A DNA stretch of 29,081 nt from Prevotellaceae bacterium (GCA_015257125.1 JABZKU010000028.1:1-29081), one strand, 5' to 3'; counted from the first letter of the stretch, positions 6,373 to 14,150 are shown. Numbers and translations: made by a program. Notes: generated by a model not told the origin, from the sequence alone.

Positions 6373-8550
6373 ATGAACAAAATTAAGATTGGGGCAGCCC
6401 TTTGGTGTGCTGTCCTGAGCGTGTCGGCACAGCATGCTGACAGTGTTCGCGTGTCTCGTCTCGACGAAGCACGCGTGGTGACGAACCGTGCCACGAAGAC
6501 CACGCCGTTGGCTTTTTCGAATTTGGACAAAAAAGCCATCGAGCGAGTGAACTTCGGACAAGATATCCCCTTCTTGCTTTCGACGCTGCCGAGCGTGGTG
6601 ACCACCTCCGACGCCGGTAACGGCATCGGCTACACCAGCATTCGTGTGCGCGGCACGGTGGGCGAACGCATCAACGTGACCAACAACGGCATCCCCCTCA
6701 ACGATCCCGAAGCCCACACCTTCTACTGGGTAGACACCCCCGACCTTGTTTCCTCCGTCAACGACATCCAGCTCCAGCGCGGTGTCGGCACCTCCACCAA
6801 TGGCGCAGCCGCCTTCGGTGCCAGCATCAACATGACCACCGACCGCGTCGGCGCGCTGCCTTACGCCTCGGTCAACTCGTCGTTCGGCTCTTTCGCCACC
6901 ACGAAAAACACCGTGAAAGTCGGCACCGGCCTCCTCGGCAATCATTGGGCGTTCGACACCCGTTTGTCGTACCTCGCCTCCGACGGCTACCGCGATCGCG
7001 CCTCGGCACGCTTGGGATCGTATTTCTTCCAAGGCGCTTATCTCAACGAGGGTACCACATTGAAGTTCGTCCTCTTCGGTGGTCGCGAAAAGACCTACCA
7101 CGCTTGGGACGGTATCAGCCGCAAACAGCTCACCACAAACCGAACTTACAATCCCAACGGCGCGATTGGAGAGACTGGGCAGTTCTACAAAAATCAGATC
7201 GATTTCTATTTCCAGCAACACGCCCAAGTTTTGCTCACCCAGCAGTTGACCGACCACCTCAACCTCTCCGCCGCCCTCCACTACACCTACGGCAATGGTT
7301 ATTATGAGGAATATAAGAACAACAAGAAGCTCAAATCGTTTGGTTTGAAGCCCTTTACGTTCGACGGCCAAGAGGTGAAGAAGACCGACATCATCCGTCG
7401 TAAGGAGCTCGAAGGCAACTTTGGCGGCGCCATCGTGTCGCTCAACTACCGCAACGGCGCCCTCGATCTCACCGGTGGCGTGGGTGCAAATTACTTTGAA
7501 AACGACCACTTCGGCCAAGTCCTTTGGGTGAAGAACTACGTCGGCCAATTGATGCCCAACCAGAAGTATTATGACAATACGGGCAAGAAATCGGACGGAA
7601 ATGCTTATCTTCGTGCCAACTACGCCCTGTTGCCCTCGCTCAATCTCTTCGGCGATGTGCAGTATCGCCACATCGGCTACACCATCAAGGGCACGTCGGA
7701 CAAGAAAGCCAACCACGACACGGATGTGAAGTTCAACTTCTTCAATCCCAAGTTCGGTGCCACGTGGATGATCGCCCCCGATCAGCAGGCCTATGCTTCG
7801 GTGAGCGTGGCGCATCGCGAACCGACGCGCAACAACTACGAAGAGTCCTTCTCTGCGCATGCGCCGCGTGCCGAACGACTCGTTGACTACGAAGCCGGCT
7901 ATCGCTACAACGGCCAAAAGTTCGAGGTCTCGGCCGGACTCTATTGGATGCAGTACAAAGATCAGTTTGTGCTCAACGGCAACCTCAACGAAATCGGCGA
8001 AGCCATTTCCGAGAATGTCGCCGACAGCCACCGCGCCGGTATCGAATTGGCCGGTGCATGGAAGCCCTGTTCGATGTTCCGTTGGGACGCCAATGTGACC
8101 TTGAGCCAAAACCAAATCAAGGATTACGTGCCCTACTTGCCCGATGCCGACTGGAGCAAAGGTATTGCCCAGCCTGCTCGCAAGAACACCACGATTTCCT
8201 TCTCTCCGTCGGTCGTGGCCAACAACCGCTTCACGGTCGACTATCGTGGCTTCACTGCCTCGCTGACCTCGCAATATGTCGGTCGCCAATATCTCGACAA
8301 CATGGAGTTGCGCGAGAATTCGCTCGATGCTTATTTCGTCTCGCACCTTTCGGCCGCCTACAGCTTCCGTCTGCCTTCGGTGAAGGAAATCACGATCGGA
8401 GCCACGGTCTACAATCTCTTCAACGCCAAGTACGAAACCAACGGCTATTCGCAGTCGTATGTCGACAATACGGGCGCGGTGCTCCACGATCCGCGTTTCT
8501 ACCCCATGGCCGGCACCAACTTCTTGGTCAACGTAGGATTGAAATTCTGA
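6373..8550 (+). CDS. TonB-dependent outer-membrane receptor for thiamine (OMR-Thi type)
   Basis: The protein is 725 residues. It has a cleavable signal peptide (about 1-20, ending VSAQ), an N-terminal plug domain (about 40-150) with SIRVRGT and a region ending GAAAFGASINM, then a long beta-barrel. It ends in a terminal Phe (NVGLKF), the outer-membrane assembly signal. There is no SusC-type carboxypeptidase-like extension. Its position directly behind a TPP riboswitch and in front of a PnuT-type permease and thiamine pyrophosphokinase points to thiamine (or a phosphorylated or precursor form) as substrate, as described for the OMthi-PnuT-TPK system of Bacteroides thetaiotaomicron. It would need TonB-ExbBD, not encoded here. 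Specificity is inferred from context. Confidence 0.9.
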   Translation: MNKIKIGAALWCAVLSVSAQHADSVRVSRLDEARVVTNRATKTTPLAFSNLDKKAIERVNFGQDIPFLLSTLPSVVTTSDAGNGIGYTSIRVRGTVGERINVTNNGIPLNDPEAHTFYWVDTPDLVSSVNDIQLQRGVGTSTNGAAAFGASINMTTDRVGALPYASVNSSFGSFATTKNTVKVGTGLLGNHWAFDTRLSYLASDGYRDRASARLGSYFFQGAYLNEGTTLKFVLFGGREKTYHAWDGISRKQLTTNRTYNPNGAIGETGQFYKNQIDFYFQQHAQVLLTQQLTDHLNLSAALHYTYGNGYYEEYKNNKKLKSFGLKPFTFDGQEVKKTDIIRRKELEGNFGGAIVSLNYRNGALDLTGGVGANYFENDHFGQVLWVKNYVGQLMPNQKYYDNTGKKSDGNAYLRANYALLPSLNLFGDVQYRHIGYTIKGTSDKKANHDTDVKFNFFNPKFGATWMIAPDQQAYASVSVAHREPTRNNYEESFSAHAPRAERLVDYEAGYRYNGQKFEVSAGLYWMQYKDQFVLNGNLNEIGEAISENVADSHRAGIELAGAWKPCSMFRWDANVTLSQNQIKDYVPYLPDADWSKGIAQPARKNTTISFSPSVVANNRFTVDYRGFTASLTSQYVGRQYLDNMELRENSLDAYFVSHLSAAYSFRLPSVKEITIGATVYNLFNAKYETNGYSQSYVDNTGAVLHDPRFYPMAGTNFLVNVGLKF

Positions 8551-8581
8551 TTACTCGCGTCTTTGCACGCATTGTTCTTTC

Positions 8582-8700
8582 TCGTCTTCGGACGAACCCC
8601 GACAGCGGCGCCATCACATGTCTCGACCCCTTCGAGGCATGGGTGGCGTTCTGCCGTCCTTATTCTGTTTTCTCATCGGTGCGCGTCCCCTTAGTGGGGC
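8582..8700 (+). other. Hairpin-rich gap between receptor and pnuT
   Basis: The 172-bp gap holds three inverted repeats. A UUCG-loop hairpin sits at 8582-8595 (TCGTCTTCGGACGA). A longer interrupted stem runs 8610-8647 (GCCA..CATG..CTCGA / TCGAG..CATG..TGGC). A small CCCC/GGGG hairpin lies near 8689-8700. None is followed by a clean T run, so they look more like mRNA-stability or processing structures than terminators. An open frame across this gap into pnuT is not supported by codon use or homology. Confidence 0.4.
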
Positions 8701-8722
8701 GTCGTGCGCAAAAAAACATCTC

Positions 8723-9397
8723 ATGGATTCACTCACTTCGTTCTTTGCCTTTTTCGACAACAGCAGTCTGCTCAATGGCGTGCTCGCCTTCCTCGGCACC
8801 GTGTTGGGACTGCCCTACATCTATTTGCAATACAAGGCCAGCCCCAAGTTTTGGCCCGTTTCTGCCGTCAATGCACTGCCCTTCATCTACGTCAATTTGG
8901 TGAAGAGCAACTTCGCCACAGCCGCCCTCTTCGCCTACTATCTTTTTGTGGCCGTGCAGGCCATGTTCTTCTCCGGCGAGAAGGAAGACAAAGCCGCAGA
9001 CGGCGCCTTCTTGGTGCACAACATCCCCGGCAAATTGTATCCTCGTCTGGTTTTGGCCTTTTTGCTCATCTTCGGCGCGATCTATAGTTTCGTGGTCTAC
9101 GCCCCCACGCTCTTTGCCCACCTCCTGCCCTCGCTCGAGGTGCCCACACCGCAAACGCCCTTTGCTGATGCCTTCGCCACGGCATTGAGTTTTGTGAGCA
9201 TGTGGTTGCTTTCGAAAAAATACATTCAGCAGTGGCTCGCATGGGTGGTGGTCAACACGGCCTACGTCTACATGTACGTTTTGCAAGCCAACTACCCTTG
9301 GGCTGTTTTGTTCTTCATCTATGGTGCGGTGGCCGTGTTCGGTTATTTCAACTGGCGTGCGCTCTATCGTAACCAGCAAAATGCAGTGCAAGCATGA
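8723..9397 (+). CDS. pnuT: PnuT-type thiamine transporter (PnuC family)
   Basis: The predicted protein is 224 residues, with about seven hydrophobic segments and the PnuC-family pattern: an N-terminal segment LGTVLGLPYIYLQYKASPKF, Trp residues in the later helices, and the late motif WLLSKKYIQQWLAWVVVN. That last motif resembles the WxxxxKxxxxWxxWxxxD region lining the substrate site of PnuC transporters. PnuC-family proteins import vitamins by facilitated diffusion, trapped by intracellular phosphorylation; the PnuT subgroup handles thiamine. The open frame starts earlier (8618), but the ATG at 8723 begins the family homology. The stop codon overlaps the start of thiamine pyrophosphokinase (ATGA), coupling uptake to the trapping enzyme. 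Substrate assignment rests on operon context and the riboswitch. Confidence 0.88.
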   Translation: MDSLTSFFAFFDNSSLLNGVLAFLGTVLGLPYIYLQYKASPKFWPVSAVNALPFIYVNLVKSNFATAALFAYYLFVAVQAMFFSGEKEDKAADGAFLVHNIPGKLYPRLVLAFLLIFGAIYSFVVYAPTLFAHLLPSLEVPTPQTPFADAFATALSFVSMWLLSKKYIQQWLAWVVVNTAYVYMYVLQANYPWAVLFFIYGAVAVFGYFNWRALYRNQQNAVQA

Positions 9398-10011
9398 GCA
9401 CGACGGTTATCCTCGCGGCCGGCTTGTTCCCGACCACCCCGCGCGCCTTGGACGTTTTGCGCCGTGCTGACTTCATCGCCTGTTGCGACGGCGCGGCCAA
9501 TGCTTGTGTCGATGCGGGTTTTGAGCCCGATGTGATTGTGGGTGATGGAGATTCGGTGCGCCAAGATGTGCGCGAGCGGTATGCCGATCGCTTGGTGCGC
9601 ATTCCCGAACAGGAAACCAACGATCTGACCAAGACTTTCCATTACTTGCTTCGCCACGGACGCAGCGACCGTTTCGTGATTCTCGGGGCGACGGGCAAGC
9701 GCGAAGACCATGCACTGGCCAACTTGGCGCTCTTGATGGACTATGCCGAGGAGCATGTCGAGGTGGTGATGGTCAGCGACTTCGGCACGTTCTATCCGGC
9801 TCGCGATCGATTTCGTGCCACCGTCACACCGGGTTGCGAAGTTTCGATCTTCAATTTCGGCGCCACGGACTTTTCGGCCACCGGATTGCAATATCCGCTC
9901 TATGATTTCACACGGCTGTGGCAAGGCACGCTCAATGTGGCGCTCCGCCCTGACATCGAAATCCGAGCCGAAGGTGCTTTCCTCGTCTACGTCGCCGAGC
10001 CCGATCGCTGA
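9394..10011 (+). CDS. thiN: Thiamine pyrophosphokinase
   Basis: This 205-residue protein transfers pyrophosphate from ATP to thiamine, giving TPP. Diagnostic motifs: CDGAAN (29-34), VGDGDS (49-54; the usual form is GDxDS), EQETNDLTK (about 69-77; the D binds metal and pyrophosphate) and GATGKREDHALAN (about 95-107). The C-terminal beta-sandwich domain that binds thiamine follows. Length and order match bacterial TPKs. The start codon overlaps the pnuT stop, so the two are translationally coupled. With the receptor and permease it forms a complete thiamine salvage route from outer membrane to active cofactor, whose product shuts off the upstream riboswitch. Confidence 0.93.
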   Translation: MSTTVILAAGLFPTTPRALDVLRRADFIACCDGAANACVDAGFEPDVIVGDGDSVRQDVRERYADRLVRIPEQETNDLTKTFHYLLRHGRSDRFVILGATGKREDHALANLALLMDYAEEHVEVVMVSDFGTFYPARDRFRATVTPGCEVSIFNFGATDFSATGLQYPLYDFTRLWQGTLNVALRPDIEIRAEGAFLVYVAEPDR

Positions 10012-10240
10012 GCCCGCATAAGCGCGCGTTGCTCGGTCGTTTTTCGCTCAACCGATGCCCGCTTTCTACCGACTGATGATGCCCATCGGTGGCAGCGGAG
10101 TGAGAGGTTACGCGAAGACGAACCACCTTTCGTTGTGAAATGGCAGAAACGTAGCCAAGATGGCCCCGATCGATCCATCGAAGTCGATTTTGTTCCGAAT
10201 AAACACCGCTCCTTAAGCGGATGACGCTAATTTTACTCAG

Positions 10241-10276
10241 TCCCGATGCTTCCCCGGTGGAGCATCGGGATTTTGC
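10241..10276 (+). terminator. Terminator of the thiamine operon
   Basis: A perfect 10-bp stem TCCCGATGCT / AGCATCGGGA (10241-10250 with 10261-10270) with a 10-nt loop is followed by TTTTGC. It lies about 230 bp beyond the stop codon and touches the outer edge of repeat arm A. The gap 10012-10240 also contains a small hairpin CCGCT..AGCGG at 10206-10220 and otherwise no gene that I can support. Confidence 0.75.
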
Positions 10277-10866
10277 AATAAGTCAAAGAGCACTTGCGTT
10301 GAAATTCAGGAGAATATCTCCCAAAGATTGTTGCTATATGGACGCCGCATTGCGGCAGGAAAAGGGAAGGTTGTGTTTTATCATCGGCAAAGGTAAATCT
10401 TTTGTTTCGAAATAGAGCCGTTTTTTCGAAGAAAATGTTTCGAATTTTTCCTTCTTCGACACGCACGGCAAAAACTTGTGGACTTTTCTTCGAAACCTCT
10501 CCGTTTTCTTGCATTCTCCCACTCTTTTTTGGGGAAAGGGGAGCGTTTCTTCCTCGGCTACGCCCTGTACTGTCCTTTCCCGCCCATCTCCACGCGCTTT
10601 CGCGGACACGCGCCTGTGCATCGCGCACTCAGTGAGTTCTAAATCTTTGCCTTCACCCTTCACCTTCACCCCTAACTCGCTGTTGGCTTGTGGTTTATGG
10701 GTGAACATATCGCCCAATTTAACACTTCACCGGTGAAGGCAAAATTCCTTTTGCCTTCACGCTCAATGGGCTGTGCATCAGTTTTTTATCCCTCTCGGGT
10801 GAAGAGGTGAAGGCAAAAATACGAAAAACGGCGGACGCGCGCGCTACGCGTGCGCGTTGGGGCTTT
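10275..10866. repeat. Complex dispersed repeat, arm A (left boundary of accessory island)
   Basis: Read left to right this segment lines up, block by block, with the reverse complement of 16847-17436. Shared blocks in order: TAAGTCAAAGAGC; CTATAT-GACGCCGC with GCGGC; GTTGTGTTTTATC; several TTCGAAAC-like words around 10400-10450; ACTTGTGGACTT near 10474; ATCGCGCACTCAG near 10621; GCCTTCACCCTTCACC at 10650; the palindrome CTTCACCGGTGAAG (10725-10738); GGTGAAGAGGTGAAGGCAAA at 10799; and finally GCGGACGCGCGCGCTACGCG at 10831. Similarity ends near 10866. Blocks are near-identical but the stretches between them have diverged, so this is an old repeat and not a recent duplication. No protein of known family is encoded. 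Confidence 0.85.
10388..10395 (-). promoter_or_regulatory. Outward-facing TAnnTTTG element in repeat arm A
   Basis: On the minus strand TACCTTTG is a consensus -7 box, followed by the conserved leader GATAAAACACAAC and preceded by the repeated TTCGAAAC word. The same arrangement is found in arm B, pointing out of the island in both. No TTTG -33 element stands at the usual spacing. Confidence 0.5.
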
Positions 10867-10998
10867 CCACAGGACGAAAAGGGGCGCCGGACACACGGCG
10901 GTGAATACGATGGCCGCGCCGACCGATTTTCGTGGAAATGTGTGATCGGGTAGCGCCAAAAATATCCCTGAAAAGCGGTATAATAGTTTCCTATTTCT

Positions 10999-11006
10999 TA
11001 TATTTG
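10999..11006 (+). promoter_or_regulatory. Possible promoter of the first island gene
   Basis: TATATTTG matches the TAnnTTTG -7 box about 90 bp before the ATG at 11095. The surroundings are AT-rich, so a chance match is possible, and no clear -33 element is seen. Confidence 0.4.
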
Positions 11007-11094
11007 CTAATGATAAAGTATAGAAGATACTGAGAGAAAACATAGCCCAGTATATGACGCAAATACCACCTATCACAATTTCAAAGACATAAAT

Positions 11095-11484
11095 ATGGAT
11101 AGAGATAGAGTACACTATTATTCCCAATACGACATGACCGTAGGTTGGAGTTTAAAGCAAATAGAGGCCCTATTGATGAATTTTGATGCCTCAACATTTG
11201 TCAAGGATATCAATGATGTTCTGGAACTCTATCACATCAAAAAACATATTGACCATGACAACTATCTAACAACTTGGAAAGAGGATTACATTGATAGTCT
11301 GAAATTAATGGTCAAGAGATTTCCAGAAATTATTGTAAGGTATCTGCGGGCTGTTCCCAAAGATGTGCTATATGATTATTACAAGTTAATAGACTGGGAC
11401 TATAAGAAAACGTTCTGGGAACTAGTAGCTGATTATAAAATTTTATTGCTGTCCGGTAAAAGTTTTCCTCTCCACATAAAATAA
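11095..11484 (+). CDS. Unknown protein, 3' end replaced by IS insertion
   Basis: The ORF encodes 129 residues with no family I recognise. It is rich in Tyr, Asp, Lys, Leu and Ile, looks mainly helical, has no signal peptide or membrane segment, and uses AT-rich codons unlike the core genes. The last ~13 codons lie inside the left terminal inverted repeat of the IS element (beginning at 11445), and the stop at 11482-11484 is supplied by the IS. The native protein was therefore longer, and its true C-terminus has been cut off. No in-frame continuation is evident beyond the right IS end. Sitting at the head of an island of immunity-type genes, it could itself have been a toxin or immunity protein, but nothing in the sequence shows that. 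Confidence 0.55.
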   Translation: MDRDRVHYYSQYDMTVGWSLKQIEALLMNFDASTFVKDINDVLELYHIKKHIDHDNYLTTWKEDYIDSLKLMVKRFPEIIVRYLRAVPKDVLYDYYKLIDWDYKKTFWELVADYKILLLSGKSFPLHIK

Positions 11485-11516
11485 GGCTGAAGTCCGTAGT
11501 TGGACTTCAGCCTTTT
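11483..11516 (+). terminator. Insulating terminator at the left end of the IS
   Basis: A perfect 13-bp stem AAGGCTGAAGTCC / GGACTTCAGCCTT (11483-11495 with 11502-11514), with a 6-nt loop, is followed by TT and G. It lies between the inverted end and the transposase promoter, so it stops read-through from the disrupted upstream gene. Confidence 0.8.
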
Positions 11517-11528
11517 GGTTTATCTTTG
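11500..11528 (+). promoter_or_regulatory. Transposase promoter
   Basis: TATCTTTG (11521-11528) is a perfect TAnnTTTG -7 box. TTGG at 11500-11503 could act as the -33 element at about 18-19 nt, overlapping the right arm of the terminator hairpin. Transcription would start about 15-20 nt before the transposase ATG. Confidence 0.55.
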
Positions 11529-11552
11529 TTTTTACCACAAAACATGATAACC

Positions 11553-12788
11553 ATGAACAAAGGTACTCATTTTCTCGGACAGCCGATGTACGGCCAGCTT
11601 ATAAGTTTACTCGACAAAGCGCAAATTCTTCGTATCAGTCAAGAAAACGGTGGAGAACGCTACGTCAAGCACTTCGATGCTTGGCAGCACTTGGTCGTTA
11701 TGCTCTATGCAGTGGTCAAACGCTTCGACTCGCTTCGCGAAATCGTGGCATCTATGTTGCCCGAAGCCCGTAAATTGGGACATTTGGGCATTAACTCCAT
11801 GCCTCGTCGCTCCACCCTCTCGGATGCCAACCTGCGCCGCAACGAATGTATCTTCGAAGCCATTTACCGAGAGCTGTACGCCACTTATAAGCACGTGCTT
11901 TCCGCGGACAGCCGACGACGCGGGTGTCCAAAGTGGATCGAACGCTTGCAAATCATCGATTCGACGACCATTTCGCTCTTCTCCAATCTCATTTTCAAAG
12001 GTGTCGGGCGGCATCCGAAGACCGGGAAAAAGAAGGGCGGCATCAAAGTTCACGCCAATATTCATGCCAACGAGTTTGTGCCCTCCGACATTCGTTTCAC
12101 CTCGGCGGCCAAGGGGGACTCCTTTATGCTCCGCCCCTCCAACTACCACAGCGGCGATATCTTGGCCTTTGACAGAGCTTATATCGACTATGCCAAGTTT
12201 GAGGAAATGACGGAAGCCGGCGTGACGTATGTCACCAAGATGAAGAAGAATCTCCGGTACGAAACCCTTGAAGATGTGATGTATATGACCCCGGAAGGGG
12301 TGATGGAACACCGCGTGCGGCAAGTGGTATTCACCAAACGGAGCAAAGGAGGAGAGGTACTAAAACACCGGGCAAGAATCATCACTTACGCAGACCGTAA
12401 GAAGCACAAAACCAAACTGATCTCGCTGTTAACCAATGACATGGAAATGTCGATTCAAGACATCATCGAGATCTATCGCCAAAGGTGGGAGATTGAACTA
12501 CTTTTCAAGCAGCTCAAACAGAATTTTCCCCTCAGATATTTCTATGGAGAGAGCGCCAATGCTATCAAAATTCAGATTTGGGTCACATTGATAGCCAATT
12601 TACTGCTCATGGTACTGCAAAAGCGTATCAAACGCAATTGGAGTTTCTCTAATTTGGCCACGATGGTGCGCATCATGCTCATGTACTACATTGACTGCTA
12701 CAGTTTCTTCGAGCATCCCGAAAAAGATTGGTTGAAGGTCTTGGATACCCACAATAATCCACCCGCCGAACCTTCACTCTTTGACTAA
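11553..12788 (+). CDS. IS4-family DDE transposase
   Basis: The predicted transposase is 411 residues and appears full length. The N-terminal region starts MNKGTHFLGQPMYGQ, typical for Bacteroidetes IS4-family enzymes; I therefore prefer the ATG at 11553 over the ATG three codons earlier and over a TTG inside the promoter. The catalytic triad is visible: D136 in IIDSTT, D207 in LAFDRAY and E315 in the IS4 signature Y-(2)-R-(3)-E-(6)-K (Y308, R311, E315, K322; sequence YRQRWEIELLFKQLK). It cuts and rejoins DNA at the IS ends. No frameshift or stop is seen, so the element may still be active. Its base composition is closer to the core chromosome than to the neighbouring island genes. Confidence 0.95.
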   Translation: MNKGTHFLGQPMYGQLISLLDKAQILRISQENGGERYVKHFDAWQHLVVMLYAVVKRFDSLREIVASMLPEARKLGHLGINSMPRRSTLSDANLRRNECIFEAIYRELYATYKHVLSADSRRRGCPKWIERLQIIDSTTISLFSNLIFKGVGRHPKTGKKKGGIKVHANIHANEFVPSDIRFTSAAKGDSFMLRPSNYHSGDILAFDRAYIDYAKFEEMTEAGVTYVTKMKKNLRYETLEDVMYMTPEGVMEHRVRQVVFTKRSKGGEVLKHRARIITYADRKKHKTKLISLLTNDMEMSIQDIIEIYRQRWEIELLFKQLKQNFPLRYFYGESANAIKIQIWVTLIANLLLMVLQKRIKRNWSFSNLATMVRIMLMYYIDCYSFFEHPEKDWLKVLDTHNNPPAEPSLFD

Positions 12789-12812
12789 GGGGGCTTACTT
12801 TTCGAAAAAGGA

Positions 12813-12844
12813 ATCCGCAACGCCTATTGATGGGCGTTGCGGAT
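12813..12844. terminator. Hairpin terminator at the right end of the IS
   Basis: A perfect 12-bp stem ATCCGCAACGCC / GGCGTTGCGGAT (12813-12824 with 12833-12844) has an 8-nt loop. On the minus strand it is followed by TTCCTTTTTC, so it would mainly block transcription entering the IS from the right. Confidence 0.7.
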
Positions 12845-12926
12845 AGGGAAATCGTGTCGTTTTTAAGTTTAGCGGACAGCAATAAACACAATCAGACTTC
12901 TAGCTAGGACACACTCCATCGAGACC

Positions 12927-13016
12927 TTATTCACGCTCCACATAATTCGCAACATCTAGCTCAATTCTGTAATGTTTCCATCCCTCCCCATTGCTTTTCG
13001 TAGTAGGCGTTTCAGC
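12927..13016 (-). pseudogene. C-terminal protein remnant in the gap beside the IS
   Basis: The gap from the IS to the LRR gene has no complete ORF. One minus-strand frame reads a plausible 29-residue protein end (AETPTTKSNGEGWKHYRIEL, then DVANYVERE, stop) with no start codon. It looks like the tail of a lost gene, in the same direction as the other remnants here. The family is unknown and chance cannot be excluded. Confidence 0.3.
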
Positions 13017-13114
13017 TTACTCTCTACACGAAGCATTACAAAAAACAGCGATGTAGTAGAGGAGTGTTAAAGCATTGACAATAACTCGAAGAGAAATATA
13101 GTAAGCACATCTTG

Positions 13115-13969
13115 TTATTTGTATACGTAATGGGACTTATGGGCTATGTTGTAATATTTAATAGATTCTCTTCTTCTTTCTAGAGCTCTCAGATCCCCAT
13201 CAATGAAGTATGAGCTACCTCGCAGAGTAAGAGCCTCTAAATTTCTGAGAGGTTCTAGAATCCTAGAACTCTCCAGGGGAACTGAATCACTTAGTATAAG
13301 CCATTCTAAATTGTATAATTCAGAAATCAGCTGAATATTGTCAACTTTCTTTGAAGACATAATTCTAAGCCTCTTGAGACTATCCCTTAGGTACTGTATG
13401 CCCTCTAAATCGAATCCTCTCTTCATATGAGTAAAATCCAAGTTTTTGAGTGAACTATTTGCTTTCAAGAATGCAAGGCCTTGATTCAATATCGAACGAC
13501 CAATTACTAATCTTGACAGCTTACTATAATTCCGAAAAACTTCAATCCTAAAATATTCATCTGTCCCATTTCCGACCCCTATTGAAGTTAAATTCGATAG
13601 CCGGTCTAAGCCTTTTATTTGCCTTGAGTAGGAAAAATCCAAATGAGATAGACTTTGCAATTGGGATAAGTCGACAGGAGTTTTTTCGTTAGACGAAAAC
13701 GAAAGTAGCTCTAAGTTTTCAAGAGAGGCTAATCCTTCGTAATGTTTCACTTGAGAGCATGATCCCATCTGAAGCCTTTTAACAAAGGGGATTTCTTGTA
13801 AAAAATCGATATTATCAAGATGAAACCCATCAGAATTAGGAATAAGCATTAGATTCTCGATTCTGTTAGCTTTGATATAATCTAGATCTTCACCTAAGCT
13901 TTGAGAACTTAGATAGAGATACTCTTCCTGATCAGATGTGGGTCTTTTAAGGCGATCTACGACACTCAT
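13115..13969 (-). CDS. Leucine-rich-repeat protein, cytoplasmic
   Basis: The 284-residue protein is built of irregular leucine-rich repeats: xLxxLxxLxLSxS-like units at ENLELLSFSS, SLSHLDFSYS, RLSNLTSIGV, SLKNLDFTHM, YNLEWLILSD and RNLEALTLRG. Together they should form a curved solenoid for protein binding. There is no signal peptide, lipobox or membrane helix, so it differs from the secreted BspA protein at the left edge. Codon use is AT-rich, unlike the flanking core genes, which suggests horizontal origin. LRR proteins of this kind occur among orphan immunity genes next to Rhs and other polymorphic toxins, and the neighbouring Rhs fragments and Imm-type genes support that reading. A direct toxin partner is not visible. 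Confidence 0.7.
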   Translation of the reverse strand: MSVVDRLKRPTSDQEEYLYLSSQSLGEDLDYIKANRIENLMLIPNSDGFHLDNIDFLQEIPFVKRLQMGSCSQVKHYEGLASLENLELLSFSSNEKTPVDLSQLQSLSHLDFSYSRQIKGLDRLSNLTSIGVGNGTDEYFRIEVFRNYSKLSRLVIGRSILNQGLAFLKANSSLKNLDFTHMKRGFDLEGIQYLRDSLKRLRIMSSKKVDNIQLISELYNLEWLILSDSVPLESSRILEPLRNLEALTLRGSSYFIDGDLRALERRRESIKYYNIAHKSHYVYK

Positions 13970-14049
13970 AATTCAAATATACTTGCTCCTTGGGGAGTTC
14001 CTAACATTATAATTCCCAAGATTACTTTCTCCAGCTCCTCCAGAATTTC

Positions 14050-14150
14050 TTATACCTCTCGCCCCACCTCATCGTATGCCTCCGTGGGCGTGCCGAGTTG
14101 TAGTAGCTGTAGGTCTACTCCTCTTGGACGTAGTCCGAACCTACATAATA
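14050..14150 (-). pseudogene. Rhs-core remnant (GTPTEAYDEVGREV)
   Basis: In the 245-bp gap upstream of the LRR gene, a minus-strand frame with no start codon reads LGTPTEAYDEVGREV and then stops at 14050-14052. This is close to the LGTPxEAYDExGxxVW motif near the end of the Rhs/YD-repeat core. The sequence beyond the stop no longer follows an Rhs protein. I interpret it as the ruined junction between an Rhs carrier and a variable C-terminal toxin tip. Confidence 0.45.

Larger units (their letters stand above)
11445..12883 (+). mobile_element. IS4-family insertion sequence, complete
   Basis: An element of about 1.44 kb bounded by inverted ends: ATTGCTGTCCGGTAAA at 11445 on the plus strand, and the reverse complement of ATTGCTGTCCGCTAAA ending at 12883. 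The match extends to TTTATTGC if the ends are set at 11442 and 12886. It contains one intact transposase. A 13-bp hairpin terminator lies just inside the left end and a 12-bp hairpin just inside the right end, insulating the transposase from outside transcription. I could not identify a target-site duplication. The same terminal sequence occurs once more, alone, at 28617. Confidence 0.88.

Noticed and set aside
6364..8487. 707-residue frame antisense to the TonB receptor.
   Set aside because: Shadow of the biased codon use of the real gene; no family motif, and the sense strand has a riboswitch, signal peptide and barrel.
10476..10736. 86-residue ORF in arm A and its 85-residue look-alike in arm B (16973-17230, minus), which end in the same peptide.
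   Set aside because: The conserved start region is read in different frames in the two copies and differences fall in all codon positions, so the similarity is that of a DNA repeat and not of a conserved protein.
10649..10820. Short direct repeats of CTTCACC as a CRISPR array.
   Set aside because: Repeats are 7-8 bases with irregular spacing, no spacers of uniform length and no cas genes.
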